Shown piece by piece: positions 1 through 6,335 of a stretch of DNA of 13,065 bases. The stretch lies in assembly GCA_002483285.1 (NCBI GenBank), contig DLHP01000018.1, forward strand, positions 42,141 through 55,205. Direction: 5' to 3'. This stretch comes from Flavobacterium sp. UBA7665. GTDB lineage: Bacteria; Bacteroidota; Bacteroidia; Flavobacteriales; Flavobacteriaceae. The notes below the pieces were generated by a model. It was not told the DNA's origin. It was given only the letters and a program-made list of their open reading frames with translations, and did not search any database. Position 1 is the first letter of the stretch, and each line of letters opens with the position of its first letter. Both the position numbers and the translations under genes were made by a program.

Positions 1-23
1 TCTACCAACTGAGCTATCGAGTC
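1..23 (-). tRNA. tRNA gene, 5' end only (truncated by window edge)
   Basis: Read on the minus strand, bases 23 to 1 give a 7-base acceptor strand (GACTCGA), then T8, A9 and a canonical D-arm start (GCTCAGTTGGTAGA). This is the standard 5' third of a bacterial tRNA. The anticodon lies outside the window, so the amino acid cannot be assigned. A strong Bacteroidota promoter lies just upstream at 50-81. Confidence 0.9.
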
Positions 24-49
24 AAAATGTCATTTCTTCAATGCGGGTG

Positions 50-81
50 CAAATATAAGGCGTTATTATTTATTTTTCAAA
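50..81 (-). promoter_or_regulatory. Bacteroidota-type promoter for the tRNA
   Basis: On the minus strand a TTTG (-33 element, bases 81-78) is followed by 20 bases and then TATATTTG (57-50). This matches the Bacteroidota consensus TTG, 17-23 bases, TAnnTTTG. The predicted transcription start falls in the mid-40s, about 20 bases before the tRNA 5' end, which suits a short tRNA leader. Confidence 0.75.
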
Positions 82-93
82 GCAATTTTATTT

Positions 94-101
94 TAAATTT
101 G
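94..101 (+). promoter_or_regulatory. candidate -7 box for aroK
   Basis: TAAATTTG fits TAnnTTTG and lies 51 bases upstream of the aroK ATG. No TTG sits at the expected distance upstream, so this is only a half-match. The region is AT-rich, so chance occurrence is plausible. Confidence 0.3.
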
Positions 102-152
102 GCTTTTTTTAATATTTACTTTCAATGCCTTAGTACATAAGGTTTTAATCTC

Positions 153-671
153 ATGGATAAAATAATTTTGCTAGGTTATATGGGTTCTGGAAAGACAGAA
201 ATCGCGAAATTATTAGCCAAAAAAATAGGGTTTACATACAAAGATCTAGACCATTTGATAGAAAGCCGCGAGCAATTATCAATTCCCGAGCTGTTTGAAA
301 GCAAAGGCGAGATTTATTTCAGGAAGGCAGAACACCAGTTGTTTAAGGAATTGATGGCGTCTAACGAACAGTTCGTTCTAAGCCTCGGTGGTGGAACACC
401 CTGCTATGCCAATAACCACGAATTATTACAAACAGAAGGTGTCGTTTCAATATACCTCAAAGCCAACATTGAAACCCTATATGAAAGGCTCGTACAAAGC
501 AAGTCGCAACGACCGCTAATCGCTAACGAATCCAACGACGACCTTAAAGAATTTATCGCCAAGCATCTTTTCGAGCGGAGTTTTTTCTACAATAAGGCAT
601 CCCACACAGTGGTGGTAGATTCAAAATCACCGGAGGCCATTGTTTCGGAGATTGAGAAATTGTTACTCTAA
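153..671 (+). CDS. aroK: shikimate kinase
   Basis: Cytoplasmic enzyme that phosphorylates shikimate to shikimate 3-phosphate with ATP, the fifth step of the chorismate pathway. The 172-residue length is normal for AroK. Visible motifs are the Walker A loop GYMGSGKT (residues 8-15), the shikimate-binding DLD (31-33), Arg57 in FRKAE, the GGGTP segment (79-83) that binds substrate, the lid arginine in SQRPL (Arg120), and the C-terminal ERSFFY with Arg142. The ATG at 153 gives a protein beginning directly with the first strand before the P-loop, as in the family. It stands alone on the plus strand. Its last 9 bases overlap the end of the convergent phosphoribosyltransferase gene, and no terminator hairpin is visible there. 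Confidence 0.96.
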   Translation: MDKIILLGYMGSGKTEIAKLLAKKIGFTYKDLDHLIESREQLSIPELFESKGEIYFRKAEHQLFKELMASNEQFVLSLGGGTPCYANNHELLQTEGVVSIYLKANIETLYERLVQSKSQRPLIANESNDDLKEFIAKHLFERSFFYNKASHTVVVDSKSPEAIVSEIEKLLL

Positions 672-1160
672 GTACGCGTAGTCACTATTCTTATCAAACA
701 CTACCTGTACGTGTTCAAAAAGGCTGGTGCTCAATGAAATTCCCTTGAAGTCGGCTTTTACGGGATATTTCTTGTGATTTCGATCTACCAGGACCGCCGT
801 CTTGAATTTCTTTAGTGGTACATCGAGGAAATGCCTTACACCGTAGACCAGAGTCGTTCCCGAGTTGAGCACATCATCAACCAGCACCAAACCTTTATCG
901 GCATAGGCTTCTTTCTCAATCGAAGTGCGAATGGGTGCCGACGGATTTTGCTTGTCGATAAACACTTCACAAAGGATCACCTGCAAGGGCGCTATTTTTT
1001 TCAAACAGGCGGCAATTTTTTGTGCCATCACATAACCGTTTTTGGATATTCCGGCAATGACAATGGTTTGCTCATCTACAAATGTTTCGTAAATCTGGTA
1101 CGAAATACGAGTGATTTTATGCTCAATTTCATTGTGGTTGAGTATGATGTTTTGGCTCAT
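663..1160 (-). CDS. PyrR-like phosphoribosyltransferase
   Basis: A type I phosphoribosyltransferase fold protein of 165 residues. The diagnostic PRPP-binding loop is LVLVDDVLNSGTT (residues 91-103), preceded by an IVIAGISKNG strand-loop (33-42). The C-terminal AVLVDRNHKKYPVKADF segment (122-138) resembles the corresponding part of PyrR. PyrR proteins have uracil phosphoribosyltransferase activity and in some bacteria bind pyr mRNA. No pyrimidine gene is adjacent, so substrate and any regulatory role are open. It follows the S4-domain gene on the same strand after 36 bases, probably as one transcript. Its stop codon lies inside the aroK 3' end. An alternative is a general purine or pyrimidine salvage enzyme. 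Confidence 0.85.
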   Translation of the reverse strand: MSQNIILNHNEIEHKITRISYQIYETFVDEQTIVIAGISKNGYVMAQKIAACLKKIAPLQVILCEVFIDKQNPSAPIRTSIEKEAYADKGLVLVDDVLNSGTTLVYGVRHFLDVPLKKFKTAVLVDRNHKKYPVKADFKGISLSTSLFEHVQVVFDKNSDYAYLE

Positions 1161-1196
1161 TTTATTGTTGTAGTTGGTTGTCAGTGAATGGATGCT

Positions 1197-1589
1197 TTAT
1201 AGTTCGTCCCAATTTTCGGTAACATTAGAGCTGTCGTAATCCTCCAAATCGCGACGGTCTTTTTTGGTCGGACGTCCTTCACCGGTTTTGCGGTAATGCT
1301 CCTTAGATAATTTAAGCAACTCGAGGTGTTCAAAAGCTTCAGGCGGCGTTTCATCCTTGCGGTAAATGTCTACGAGTTTAGCGCCTACGCGATTCTGCGG
1401 AATATCCAAAACAGTCAGTATGTAAGTAATCTGATCTCTCCTAAAGGTCACCTTGTCGGTCGGGAAAACCTCTTTAGACGGCTTGGCAACCTGCCCGTTA
1501 ACGGTGATTTGATTCTTCTTGCAGGCTTCGGTAACCATGTTGCGAGTTTTGTAATATCGCACACACCACAAATATTTATCGACTCTCAT
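1197..1589 (-). CDS. hslR: S4-domain RNA-binding protein, Hsp15 family
   Basis: A 130-residue protein starting MRVDKYLWCVRYYKTR, the beginning of an S4 RNA-binding domain (about residues 1-60, with ITVNGQVAKPSKEV at 28-41). The basic tail GRPTKKDRRDLEDY matches the C-terminal end typical of Hsp15. In E. coli, Hsp15 binds 50S subunits carrying stalled peptidyl-tRNA and helps recycle them. The same role is inferred here. It is the first gene of a likely two-gene minus-strand operon with the downstream phosphoribosyltransferase. A TAnnTTTG-like box (TATTTTTG) lies about 30 bases upstream. Confidence 0.88.
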   Translation of the reverse strand: MRVDKYLWCVRYYKTRNMVTEACKKNQITVNGQVAKPSKEVFPTDKVTFRRDQITYILTVLDIPQNRVGAKLVDIYRKDETPPEAFEHLELLKLSKEHYRKTGEGRPTKKDRRDLEDYDSSNVTENWDEL

Positions 1590-1612
1590 TTTTTTCTAAA
1601 TTCGGCGTTAAA

Positions 1613-1645
1613 TTGCCTGCAAAAATAAATCAATATTGTATCTTG
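1613..1645 (+). promoter_or_regulatory. possible promoter for the FKBP-like lipoprotein gene
   Basis: TTG at 1613-1615, then 23 bases, then TATCTTG at 1639-1645. The second box is TAnnTTTG with one T missing and the spacer is at the long end, so this is a weak match. The ATG follows 22 bases later. It overlaps the divergent box for the S4-domain gene. Confidence 0.35.
1620..1627 (-). promoter_or_regulatory. candidate -7 box for the S4-domain gene
   Basis: On the minus strand TATTTTTG fits TAnnTTTG and lies about 30 bases upstream of the ATG at 1589. I found no TTG at the proper distance upstream, so confidence is low. Confidence 0.3.
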
Positions 1646-1667
1646 CGGCCCTAATAAATCTCATAGA

Positions 1668-2711
1668 ATGAACAAATTTAAATTATATTTCTTAGCCTTT
1701 TGCACCCTTTTAGGTTTATTTTCCTGCGGCAAAGCCGAAGACGATATCGAATACGAACAATTGCGTTATTATGGCCCTCAATACGCTACCGATTTGGCCC
1801 TGATTGAGCAGTTCTTACAAACGCATTACATCGAACAAATCGTCAACAATCCCGGTGCGCCAGACGACCAGGACATCAAGATTTCACCGATTCCCGAAGG
1901 CGACACCACAAAAGAACCCGTCTGGGACAGCCCATTGCTGCACTCTAAAGAGGTTTATTATAATTTACTCAACTATAAAGTGTATTACCTTTCCCTGCGT
2001 GATGGTGTTGGTGAATCCCCAACCCGAGCCGACGGGGTATTGGCGGCCTACGAAGGTGCTTACCTTAGCTTAGATGGTGCTGATCCAATCAGCACTCCAT
2101 TCGAATACATTCCGCTTCCCAATGCTTTTTTTGCCTTGCCTTCTACCATTGTAGGCTGGCAGGAAATTTTTCCATTGTTCAGAAATGGGACTGTAGTGCC
2201 AGGTGAAGGCTCAAACCCTGCGGTATATACCGATTTTGGAGCGGGTGTGATGTTCTTGCCATCAGCTTTGGCTTATTATAATGTCAAGCAAACGACTTCA
2301 GATTCTGCAGTTACCATTCCGGCTTATTCGCCACTGATGTTTAGCTTCAAGCTCTATGATGTTCGACGCCTCGATCAGGATGGCGACGGAATCCTATCCA
2401 TCAACGAAGACCTCGACGGAGACGGTACTTACACAGACGATGATACCGACGCAGACGGCACACCCAATTACCAGGATACAGACGATGACGGTGACGGATA
2501 TTTAACCAAAGACGAGTGTAAATTTGTCAAGCGACAAGGGGATTCACCAACTGGAGTTATCCTTTACACCACTTATTATCAGTTTAACGGAGCTGCAGTC
2601 GACGATCCTGCAACCGAGCATTTCGACGAAACCTGGGGCGTCCCAAGCTGTTCCGGAGACAAAACTACACCCACACGACTCAGAAAATATCTCGACAATA
2701 GCTGCCATTAA
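1668..2711 (+). CDS. lipoprotein with FKBP-type peptidyl-prolyl isomerase domain and C-terminal calcium-binding loops
   Basis: A 347-residue secreted lipoprotein. A signal peptide (residues 1-19) ends in the lipobox LFSC with Cys20 as lipidation site. An FKBP-like domain spans about residues 98-232: the RDGVGESP start (111-118), the IVGWQE signature (161-166) whose Trp matches the active-site Trp of FKBPs, and a FLPSALAYYN segment (196-205) like the FKBP substrate rim. It is followed by an Asp-rich block with three DxDxDG loops at about 236-247, 248-259 and 272-283. The first and third have an acidic residue at position 12, as in EF-hand or thrombospondin type 3 repeats. It probably assists folding in the periplasm or at the outer membrane, with calcium as likely ligand. 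The last 60 residues, with two cysteines, are unassigned. It is a single-gene unit closed by the terminator at 2717-2747. Confidence 0.85.
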   Translation: MNKFKLYFLAFCTLLGLFSCGKAEDDIEYEQLRYYGPQYATDLALIEQFLQTHYIEQIVNNPGAPDDQDIKISPIPEGDTTKEPVWDSPLLHSKEVYYNLLNYKVYYLSLRDGVGESPTRADGVLAAYEGAYLSLDGADPISTPFEYIPLPNAFFALPSTIVGWQEIFPLFRNGTVVPGEGSNPAVYTDFGAGVMFLPSALAYYNVKQTTSDSAVTIPAYSPLMFSFKLYDVRRLDQDGDGILSINEDLDGDGTYTDDDTDADGTPNYQDTDDDGDGYLTKDECKFVKRQGDSPTGVILYTTYYQFNGAAVDDPATEHFDETWGVPSCSGDKTTPTRLRKYLDNSCH

Positions 2712-2716
2712 AACAT

Positions 2717-2747
2717 AAAAAATCCCGCTCAACAGGCGGGATTTTTT
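2717..2747. terminator. bidirectional intrinsic terminator
   Basis: A perfect 12-base-pair hairpin: arms 2717-2728 (AAAAAATCCCGC) and 2736-2747 (GCGGGATTTTTT), with a 7-base loop. A-run and T-run flank the GC core, so it can end both the plus-strand lipoprotein gene and the convergent minus-strand transketolase genes. Confidence 0.93.
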
Positions 2748-2760
2748 ATACAGTATGCTT

Positions 2761-3714
2761 TTATTTTCTTTTCATCACCCTTTCAACCGCTTCAACGATT
2801 GCCTGGTTGTTGAGTTTGTATTTCTCCATGAGTTGCTCCGGCGTCCCCGATTCCCCAAAGCTGTCCTGTACGGCAACGAATTCCTGCGGACACGGATGGT
2901 TCAATGACAATACGCGCGCTACGCTTTCGCCAAGCCCACCGAGGATGTTGTGCTCTTCGGCCGTCACCACGCATTTGGTTTTGGCCAATGAGGCCAGGAT
3001 GGCTTCTTCGTCAAGGGGTTTGATCGTGTGGATGTTGATCACTTCGGCAGAAATCCCTTTCTCCTCCAAAGCTTCGGCGGCAACCAACGCTTCCCAAACC
3101 AAATGGCCTGTAGCGATAATGGTCACATCCGAACCTTCGTTCAAAAGTACGGCTTTCCCGATTTCGAATTTGCCGTTCTCGGGCGTAAAATTTGGCACCA
3201 CCGGACGACCGAAACGCAAATACACCGGACCGTGGTGGTCGGCGATGGCGAGTGTTGCAGCTTTAGTCTGGTTGTAATCGCACGTATTGATCACAGTCAT
3301 GCCCGGAAGCATTTTCATAAGCCCGATGTCTTCGAGTATCTGGTGTGTCGCGCCGTCTTCGCCCAAGGTCAATCCGGCGTGCGAGGCACAAATCTTCACA
3401 TTCTTATCCGAATAAGCCACCGATTGGCGAATTTGGTCGTAAACCCTTCCCGTAGAAAAGTTCGCGAAAGTCCCTGTAAACGGAATTTTCCCGCCAATGG
3501 TAAGTCCCGCCGCAATCCCAATCATGTTGGCCTCAGCGATCCCAATCTGGAAAAATCGCTCGGGGTGGTTTTTCTTAAAATCATCGAGTTTCAAAGATCC
3601 GATCAAATCGGCACAAAGCGCCACGACATTTTCATTGGTTTGCCCAAGCTGGGTCATTCCCGCGCCGTAACCCGAACGCGTGTCCTTACTTCCTGTATTT
3701 TCGTATTTTGTCAT
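2761..3714 (-). CDS. transketolase, C-terminal (pyrimidine-binding and transketolase C) subunit
   Basis: A 317-residue second half of a split transketolase. It transfers two-carbon ketol units between sugar phosphates in the pentose phosphate pathway with thiamine diphosphate (TPP). GIAEANM (residues 58-64) carries the conserved Glu61 that activates the TPP aminopyrimidine. TFANFSTGRVYDQIR (82-96 region) and SHAGLTLGEDGATHQ (111-125) are further cofactor and substrate motifs, and YLRFGR (165-170) ends the pyrimidine domain. The rest is the transketolase C domain. It needs the N-terminal subunit encoded upstream at 3818-4666 to form an active site. The two genes are separated by 103 bases containing a palindromic repeat. 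Two-gene transketolases are well known, so this is not a frameshifted single gene. Confidence 0.95.
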   Translation of the reverse strand: MTKYENTGSKDTRSGYGAGMTQLGQTNENVVALCADLIGSLKLDDFKKNHPERFFQIGIAEANMIGIAAGLTIGGKIPFTGTFANFSTGRVYDQIRQSVAYSDKNVKICASHAGLTLGEDGATHQILEDIGLMKMLPGMTVINTCDYNQTKAATLAIADHHGPVYLRFGRPVVPNFTPENGKFEIGKAVLLNEGSDVTIIATGHLVWEALVAAEALEEKGISAEVINIHTIKPLDEEAILASLAKTKCVVTAEEHNILGGLGESVARVLSLNHPCPQEFVAVQDSFGESGTPEQLMEKYKLNNQAIVEAVERVMKRK

Positions 3715-3737
3715 TGTAGTATGGAGTAGTGAGATGT

Positions 3738-3816
3738 TAGTATTGAGATGTTGTTTGTCTCAATTGCCTTCGGCCTGTTCGCTAGGCTCGGGTCTCAATT
3801 CTAAAATCTCAATTCT
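3738..3816. repeat. palindromic repeat between the transketolase halves
   Basis: ATTGAGA (3742-3748) and its reverse complement TCTCAAT (3758-3764) form a 7-base-pair hairpin. TCTCAATTCT occurs twice directly (3793-3802 and 3807-3816). GC-rich linkers between these words include GCCTTCGGC and CTCGGGTCT. The order TTCGGCCT (3769-3776) then GGCTCGGGTCTCAA (3785-3798) recurs almost unchanged at 12867-12890. This links it to the large palindromic region at the right end. There is no T-run, so it does not look like a terminator. Confidence 0.6.
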
Positions 3817-3817
3817 A

Positions 3818-4666
3818 TTAATAATCTTTTTCTGTTTCACAATAATTTTGTGCCAAAGCCGCTTCAAGCTGCGCGTCATTAGGCGCTTTCCCGTGCCAGG
3901 CGTGGCTGTACATCATGTAGTCGACGCCGTTGCCCATTTCGGTATGCAATAAAACGCAGACAGGCTTTCCTTTTCCGGTACGCGATTTGGCTTCGGTCAT
4001 TCCGGCGATGATTGCCTCGATGTCGTTTCCTTTCTCAATTTCAAGTACGTCCCAATCAAAGGCTTCAAACTTCGCGCGGATGCTGCCCATAGGCAAAACC
4101 TCGTCGGTTGATCCGTCAATCTGTTTGCCGTTGAGGTCGATGGTAGAGATGAGGTTGTCGACTTTCTTGGCCGAAGCATACATGATGGCTTCCCAATTCT
4201 GTCCTTCCTGTAATTCGCCGTCGCCATGAAGGCTGTAAACCAGGTGGTTGTCACCGTTGAGTTTCTTGGCTTGCGCGGCACCAATGGCCACCGACATGCC
4301 CTGGCCCAAAGAGCCCGACGCAATCCTTACGCCCGGCAAACCTTCATGTGTGGTTGGGTGTCCCTGCAAACGCGTGTTGATTTTCCTGAAAGTTGCCAAT
4401 TCCGAAACCGGAAAGTAACCACTCCTGGCCAAAACGCTGTAAAAAACCGGAGAGATGTGCCCGTTAGAAAGGAAAAATAAATCCTCGCCGATGCCGTCCA
4501 TGTCGAAACCGGGTTTGCGGTCCATGAGTTTTTGGTATAGCGCCACGAAAAATTCGGTACAACCCAAAGAACCTCCGGGATGACCTGAATTCACGGCGTG
4601 TACCATTCTTAGAATATCCCGGCGTACCTGGATCGCTAAATTGTTGAGTTGCTGTGTGTCAGACAT
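3818..4666 (-). CDS. transketolase, N-terminal (TPP diphosphate-binding) subunit
   Basis: A 282-residue first half of a split transketolase. Motifs include SGHPGG (27-32), SNGH (67-70) and SGSLGQGM (117-124) lining the active site. The TPP and metal-binding motif begins GDGELQEGQNWEA (148-160) and ends at LNG (178-180). Partner subunit is encoded immediately downstream, so the pair is expected to be made from one transcript starting at the promoter at 4694-4724. The ATG at 4666 is supported by that promoter and by the family-typical start about 20 residues before the first conserved helix. No break or missing catalytic residue is visible. Confidence 0.95.
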   Translation of the reverse strand: MSDTQQLNNLAIQVRRDILRMVHAVNSGHPGGSLGCTEFFVALYQKLMDRKPGFDMDGIGEDLFFLSNGHISPVFYSVLARSGYFPVSELATFRKINTRLQGHPTTHEGLPGVRIASGSLGQGMSVAIGAAQAKKLNGDNHLVYSLHGDGELQEGQNWEAIMYASAKKVDNLISTIDLNGKQIDGSTDEVLPMGSIRAKFEAFDWDVLEIEKGNDIEAIIAGMTEAKSRTGKGKPVCVLLHTEMGNGVDYMMYSHAWHGKAPNDAQLEAALAQNYCETEKDY

Positions 4667-4693
4667 TGTGTGTAGTATAGATTAATTTGCACG

Positions 4694-4724
4694 CAAAAGT
4701 AATTCATATTTGGTGGCGTGGCAA
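4694..4724 (-). promoter_or_regulatory. Bacteroidota-type promoter for the transketolase genes
   Basis: On the minus strand TTG (4724-4722), then exactly 20 bases, then TACTTTTG (4701-4694), matching TTG-N17-23-TAnnTTTG in full. The start codon at 4666 lies 28 bases beyond the box, leaving a leader of roughly 20-25 bases. Confidence 0.78.
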
Positions 4725-4746
4725 GTGAAAGTTTTGAATAGTTATG

Positions 4747-4770
4747 AAAAACTCCCGTGTTTGCGGGAGT
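4747..4770 (-). terminator. intrinsic terminator without an obvious gene of its own
   Basis: Arms ACTCCCG (4751-4757) and CGGGAGT (4764-4770) form a perfect 7-base-pair stem with a 6-base loop. On the minus strand the stem is followed by a run of T. It lies between the alcohol dehydrogenase terminator (4863-4889) and the transketolase promoter. It may be a backup terminator or the end of a short untranslated RNA from 4771-4862. I see no matching promoter for the latter. Confidence 0.7.
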
Positions 4771-4862
4771 GTATTGAGGTGGTGAATAAGATGCTAAAAA
4801 TCCGCTTGGCGGTTACTCGGTTTATCAAGGTTTAGCGCAATTTTTTCTTCATTTTGGGTTTC

Positions 4863-4889
4863 AAAAAAAAGCCCCGCTAAGCAGGGCTT
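4863..4889 (-). terminator. intrinsic terminator of the alcohol dehydrogenase gene
   Basis: On the minus strand AAGCCCTGC (4889-4881) pairs with GCGGGGCTT (4877-4869) across a 3-base loop, with one T-G wobble, and is followed by six more T residues (4868-4863). It begins about 20 bases after the stop codon at 4910. Confidence 0.9.
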
Positions 4890-4909
4890 CCAATCAAAAC
4901 ATATAAGAA

Positions 4910-5998
4910 TTAATCTTCATCTTCCTTTAGCGACGCCATATCAATGACAAACCTAAACCGCACGTCCTCGTTTTTTATTTCCTCAAACGCATTGTTGATG
5001 TCCTGCATTACAATCATTTCTACGTCGGGCAAAATCTGGTGGCGCGCGCAGAATTCGAGGACTTCCTGCGTTTCTGCAATGCTGCCAATCAACGAACCGC
5101 CCACGGTACGGTTCATTTTGGCCACTTCCATATTGTTGGTGGGCTTGTCGTAAGGGCCAATGAGCCCAACGGTCACAAGGTTTCCGTGCGGTTTGAGCAA
5201 CGAAATGTACGGGTTCACATCAAACGCGTACGGAATCGTGCACAACAAAAAATCAAAGGCATAAGTGTGCGCCTGCATCGCGTCGTCGTCTTCAGAAATC
5301 AACACCGCATCTGCGCCCAGTTGCAACGCCGCTTCGCGTTTTTCTTCGCGCGTGGTAATTGCCGTTACATGGGCGCTCATCGCCTTGGCAATTTTTACAG
5401 CCATGTGCCCAAGCCCGCCAATGCCAATAATCCCAACTTTGTCGCCAGCTTTGACGTTGGCGCGTTTGAGCGGCGAATAGGTAGTAACGCCCGCACATAA
5501 AATCGGTGCTACTTTCGCCATGTCAAGGGTTTCGGGAATGTCGAGCACAAAAGATTCCTGCACCGTGATGTGCGTAGAATAGCCGCCAAATGTATTGAAG
5601 CCAGAGCCATCTGTTGTAAAATCGCCATTGTAGGTCATCGTTGGGCCCGTTTCGCTGAGGCAGTAATTTTCTTCGCCCTGCGCGCACGAAAGGCAAGTTC
5701 CGCAAGAATCCACCATACAGCCTACACCTACAATACTGCCCGTTTTAAATTTGGTCACCTGTGGGCCGGTTTCAACGACGCGGCCAACAATCTCATGTCC
5801 CGGCACGCAAGGGTAAATCGTATTTTTCCAGTCGTTATGCACCTGGTGGATGTCTGAATGGCAAACGCCACAATAGAGTATTTCAATTAAAACTTCGTCG
5901 GCGGTGGGCTTGTTGCGTTCCACGTCTATCGGTTCAAGGGTTTTTCCGCCAAACAGCGAGCCCGATGCGCCGTAGGCTTTTACAGTAAATGATTGCAT
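4910..5998 (-). CDS. zinc-dependent NADP-type alcohol dehydrogenase (YahK / cinnamyl-alcohol dehydrogenase family)
   Basis: A 362-residue cytoplasmic medium-chain dehydrogenase that reversibly reduces aldehydes to alcohols. Catalytic zinc ligands are visible as Cys46 in CGVCHSD (43-49), His68 and Glu69 in PGHE, and Cys168 in ILCAGVTTY. The structural zinc quartet is Cys99, Cys102, Cys105 and Cys113 (CGTCLSCAQGEENYC). The Rossmann motif GIIGIGGLG (189-197) is followed by TTREEKRE instead of an acidic residue at the end of the second strand, which in this family favours NADPH. Length and layout match aldehyde reductases of the YahK type. The natural substrate cannot be read from sequence. It is a single-gene unit: its own terminator follows and a 337-base gap precedes it. 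I could not find a good TAnnTTTG promoter. Confidence 0.93.
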   Translation of the reverse strand: MQSFTVKAYGASGSLFGGKTLEPIDVERNKPTADEVLIEILYCGVCHSDIHQVHNDWKNTIYPCVPGHEIVGRVVETGPQVTKFKTGSIVGVGCMVDSCGTCLSCAQGEENYCLSETGPTMTYNGDFTTDGSGFNTFGGYSTHITVQESFVLDIPETLDMAKVAPILCAGVTTYSPLKRANVKAGDKVGIIGIGGLGHMAVKIAKAMSAHVTAITTREEKREAALQLGADAVLISEDDDAMQAHTYAFDFLLCTIPYAFDVNPYISLLKPHGNLVTVGLIGPYDKPTNNMEVAKMNRTVGGSLIGSIAETQEVLEFCARHQILPDVEMIVMQDINNAFEEIKNEDVRFRFVIDMASLKEDED

Positions 5999-6100
5999 GT
6001 GTTTAAAATTTTAGTGATGTTTCCCGGCAGTTTGCCTTTTATAAAATTAGTTTGCATTACCGCCAACCGGCTTACGGTATTTTTAGAAAACATTGTAGCT

Positions 6101-6221
6101 TTTCGGTAATATTTGGGCGTGCCCCTGCGGGTCAGGCTGTACGCTGCAAGTCCTCGCGGCTGCGCTGCGCTGCGCCGCTGTGGGCTTTCCGCTGCCATCC
6201 TTCACGCAGTCTACACCGAAA
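6101..6221. repeat. GC-rich intergenic repeat-like element upstream of the alcohol dehydrogenase
   Basis: The gap 5999-6335 holds no convincing gene. Its centre (about 6115-6210) is far richer in GC than the flanks and made of short recurring words: ACGCTGCAAGTC, TGCGC three times in a row, and TTCCGCTGCCATCC. It is bracketed by TTTCGGT (6101-6107) and its reverse complement ACCGAAA (6215-6221). The words GCTGCAA and CCGCTGC also occur in the GC-rich module at 12631-12742, which suggests one family. ORFs through it are low-complexity and are not believed. Confidence 0.55.
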
Positions 6222-6284
6222 CATCATTTTTATGAAAGGCAATTTGTTGTACGCCGGACAAGGCCGCGCCCAAATTCCATCCAT

Positions 6285-6311
6285 AAAAAAAGCCTTGTCG
6301 CAAAACAAGGC
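6285..6311 (-). terminator. intrinsic terminator of the large T9SS protein gene
   Basis: GCCTTGT (6292-6298) and ACAAGGC (6305-6311) form a perfect 7-base-pair stem with a 6-base loop. On the minus strand the stem is followed by seven T residues (6291-6285). It starts 25 bases beyond the stop codon at 6336. Confidence 0.9.
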
Positions 6312-6335
6312 CCCTTCTCAAAAAATATAAAAAAA

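Noticed and set aside
831..1187. A 118-codon plus-strand frame
   Set aside because: It is a shadow of the phosphoribosyltransferase gene, whose PRPP-binding motif makes the minus strand certain.
2761..4666. Transketolase split by a frameshift or insertion
   Set aside because: Both parts have complete domains, proper starts and stops, and all catalytic residues. Two-subunit transketolases are an established arrangement.
4820..4855. Six-codon ORF (MKKKLR) on the minus strand as a leader peptide
   Set aside because: It is too short to distinguish from chance, and no attenuator arrangement leads into a downstream gene.
6052..6330. Small proteins encoded in the gap upstream of the alcohol dehydrogenase
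   Set aside because: The frames run through GC-rich repeat words, have no signal or domain and no promoter-like box, and overlap the terminator of the large gene.
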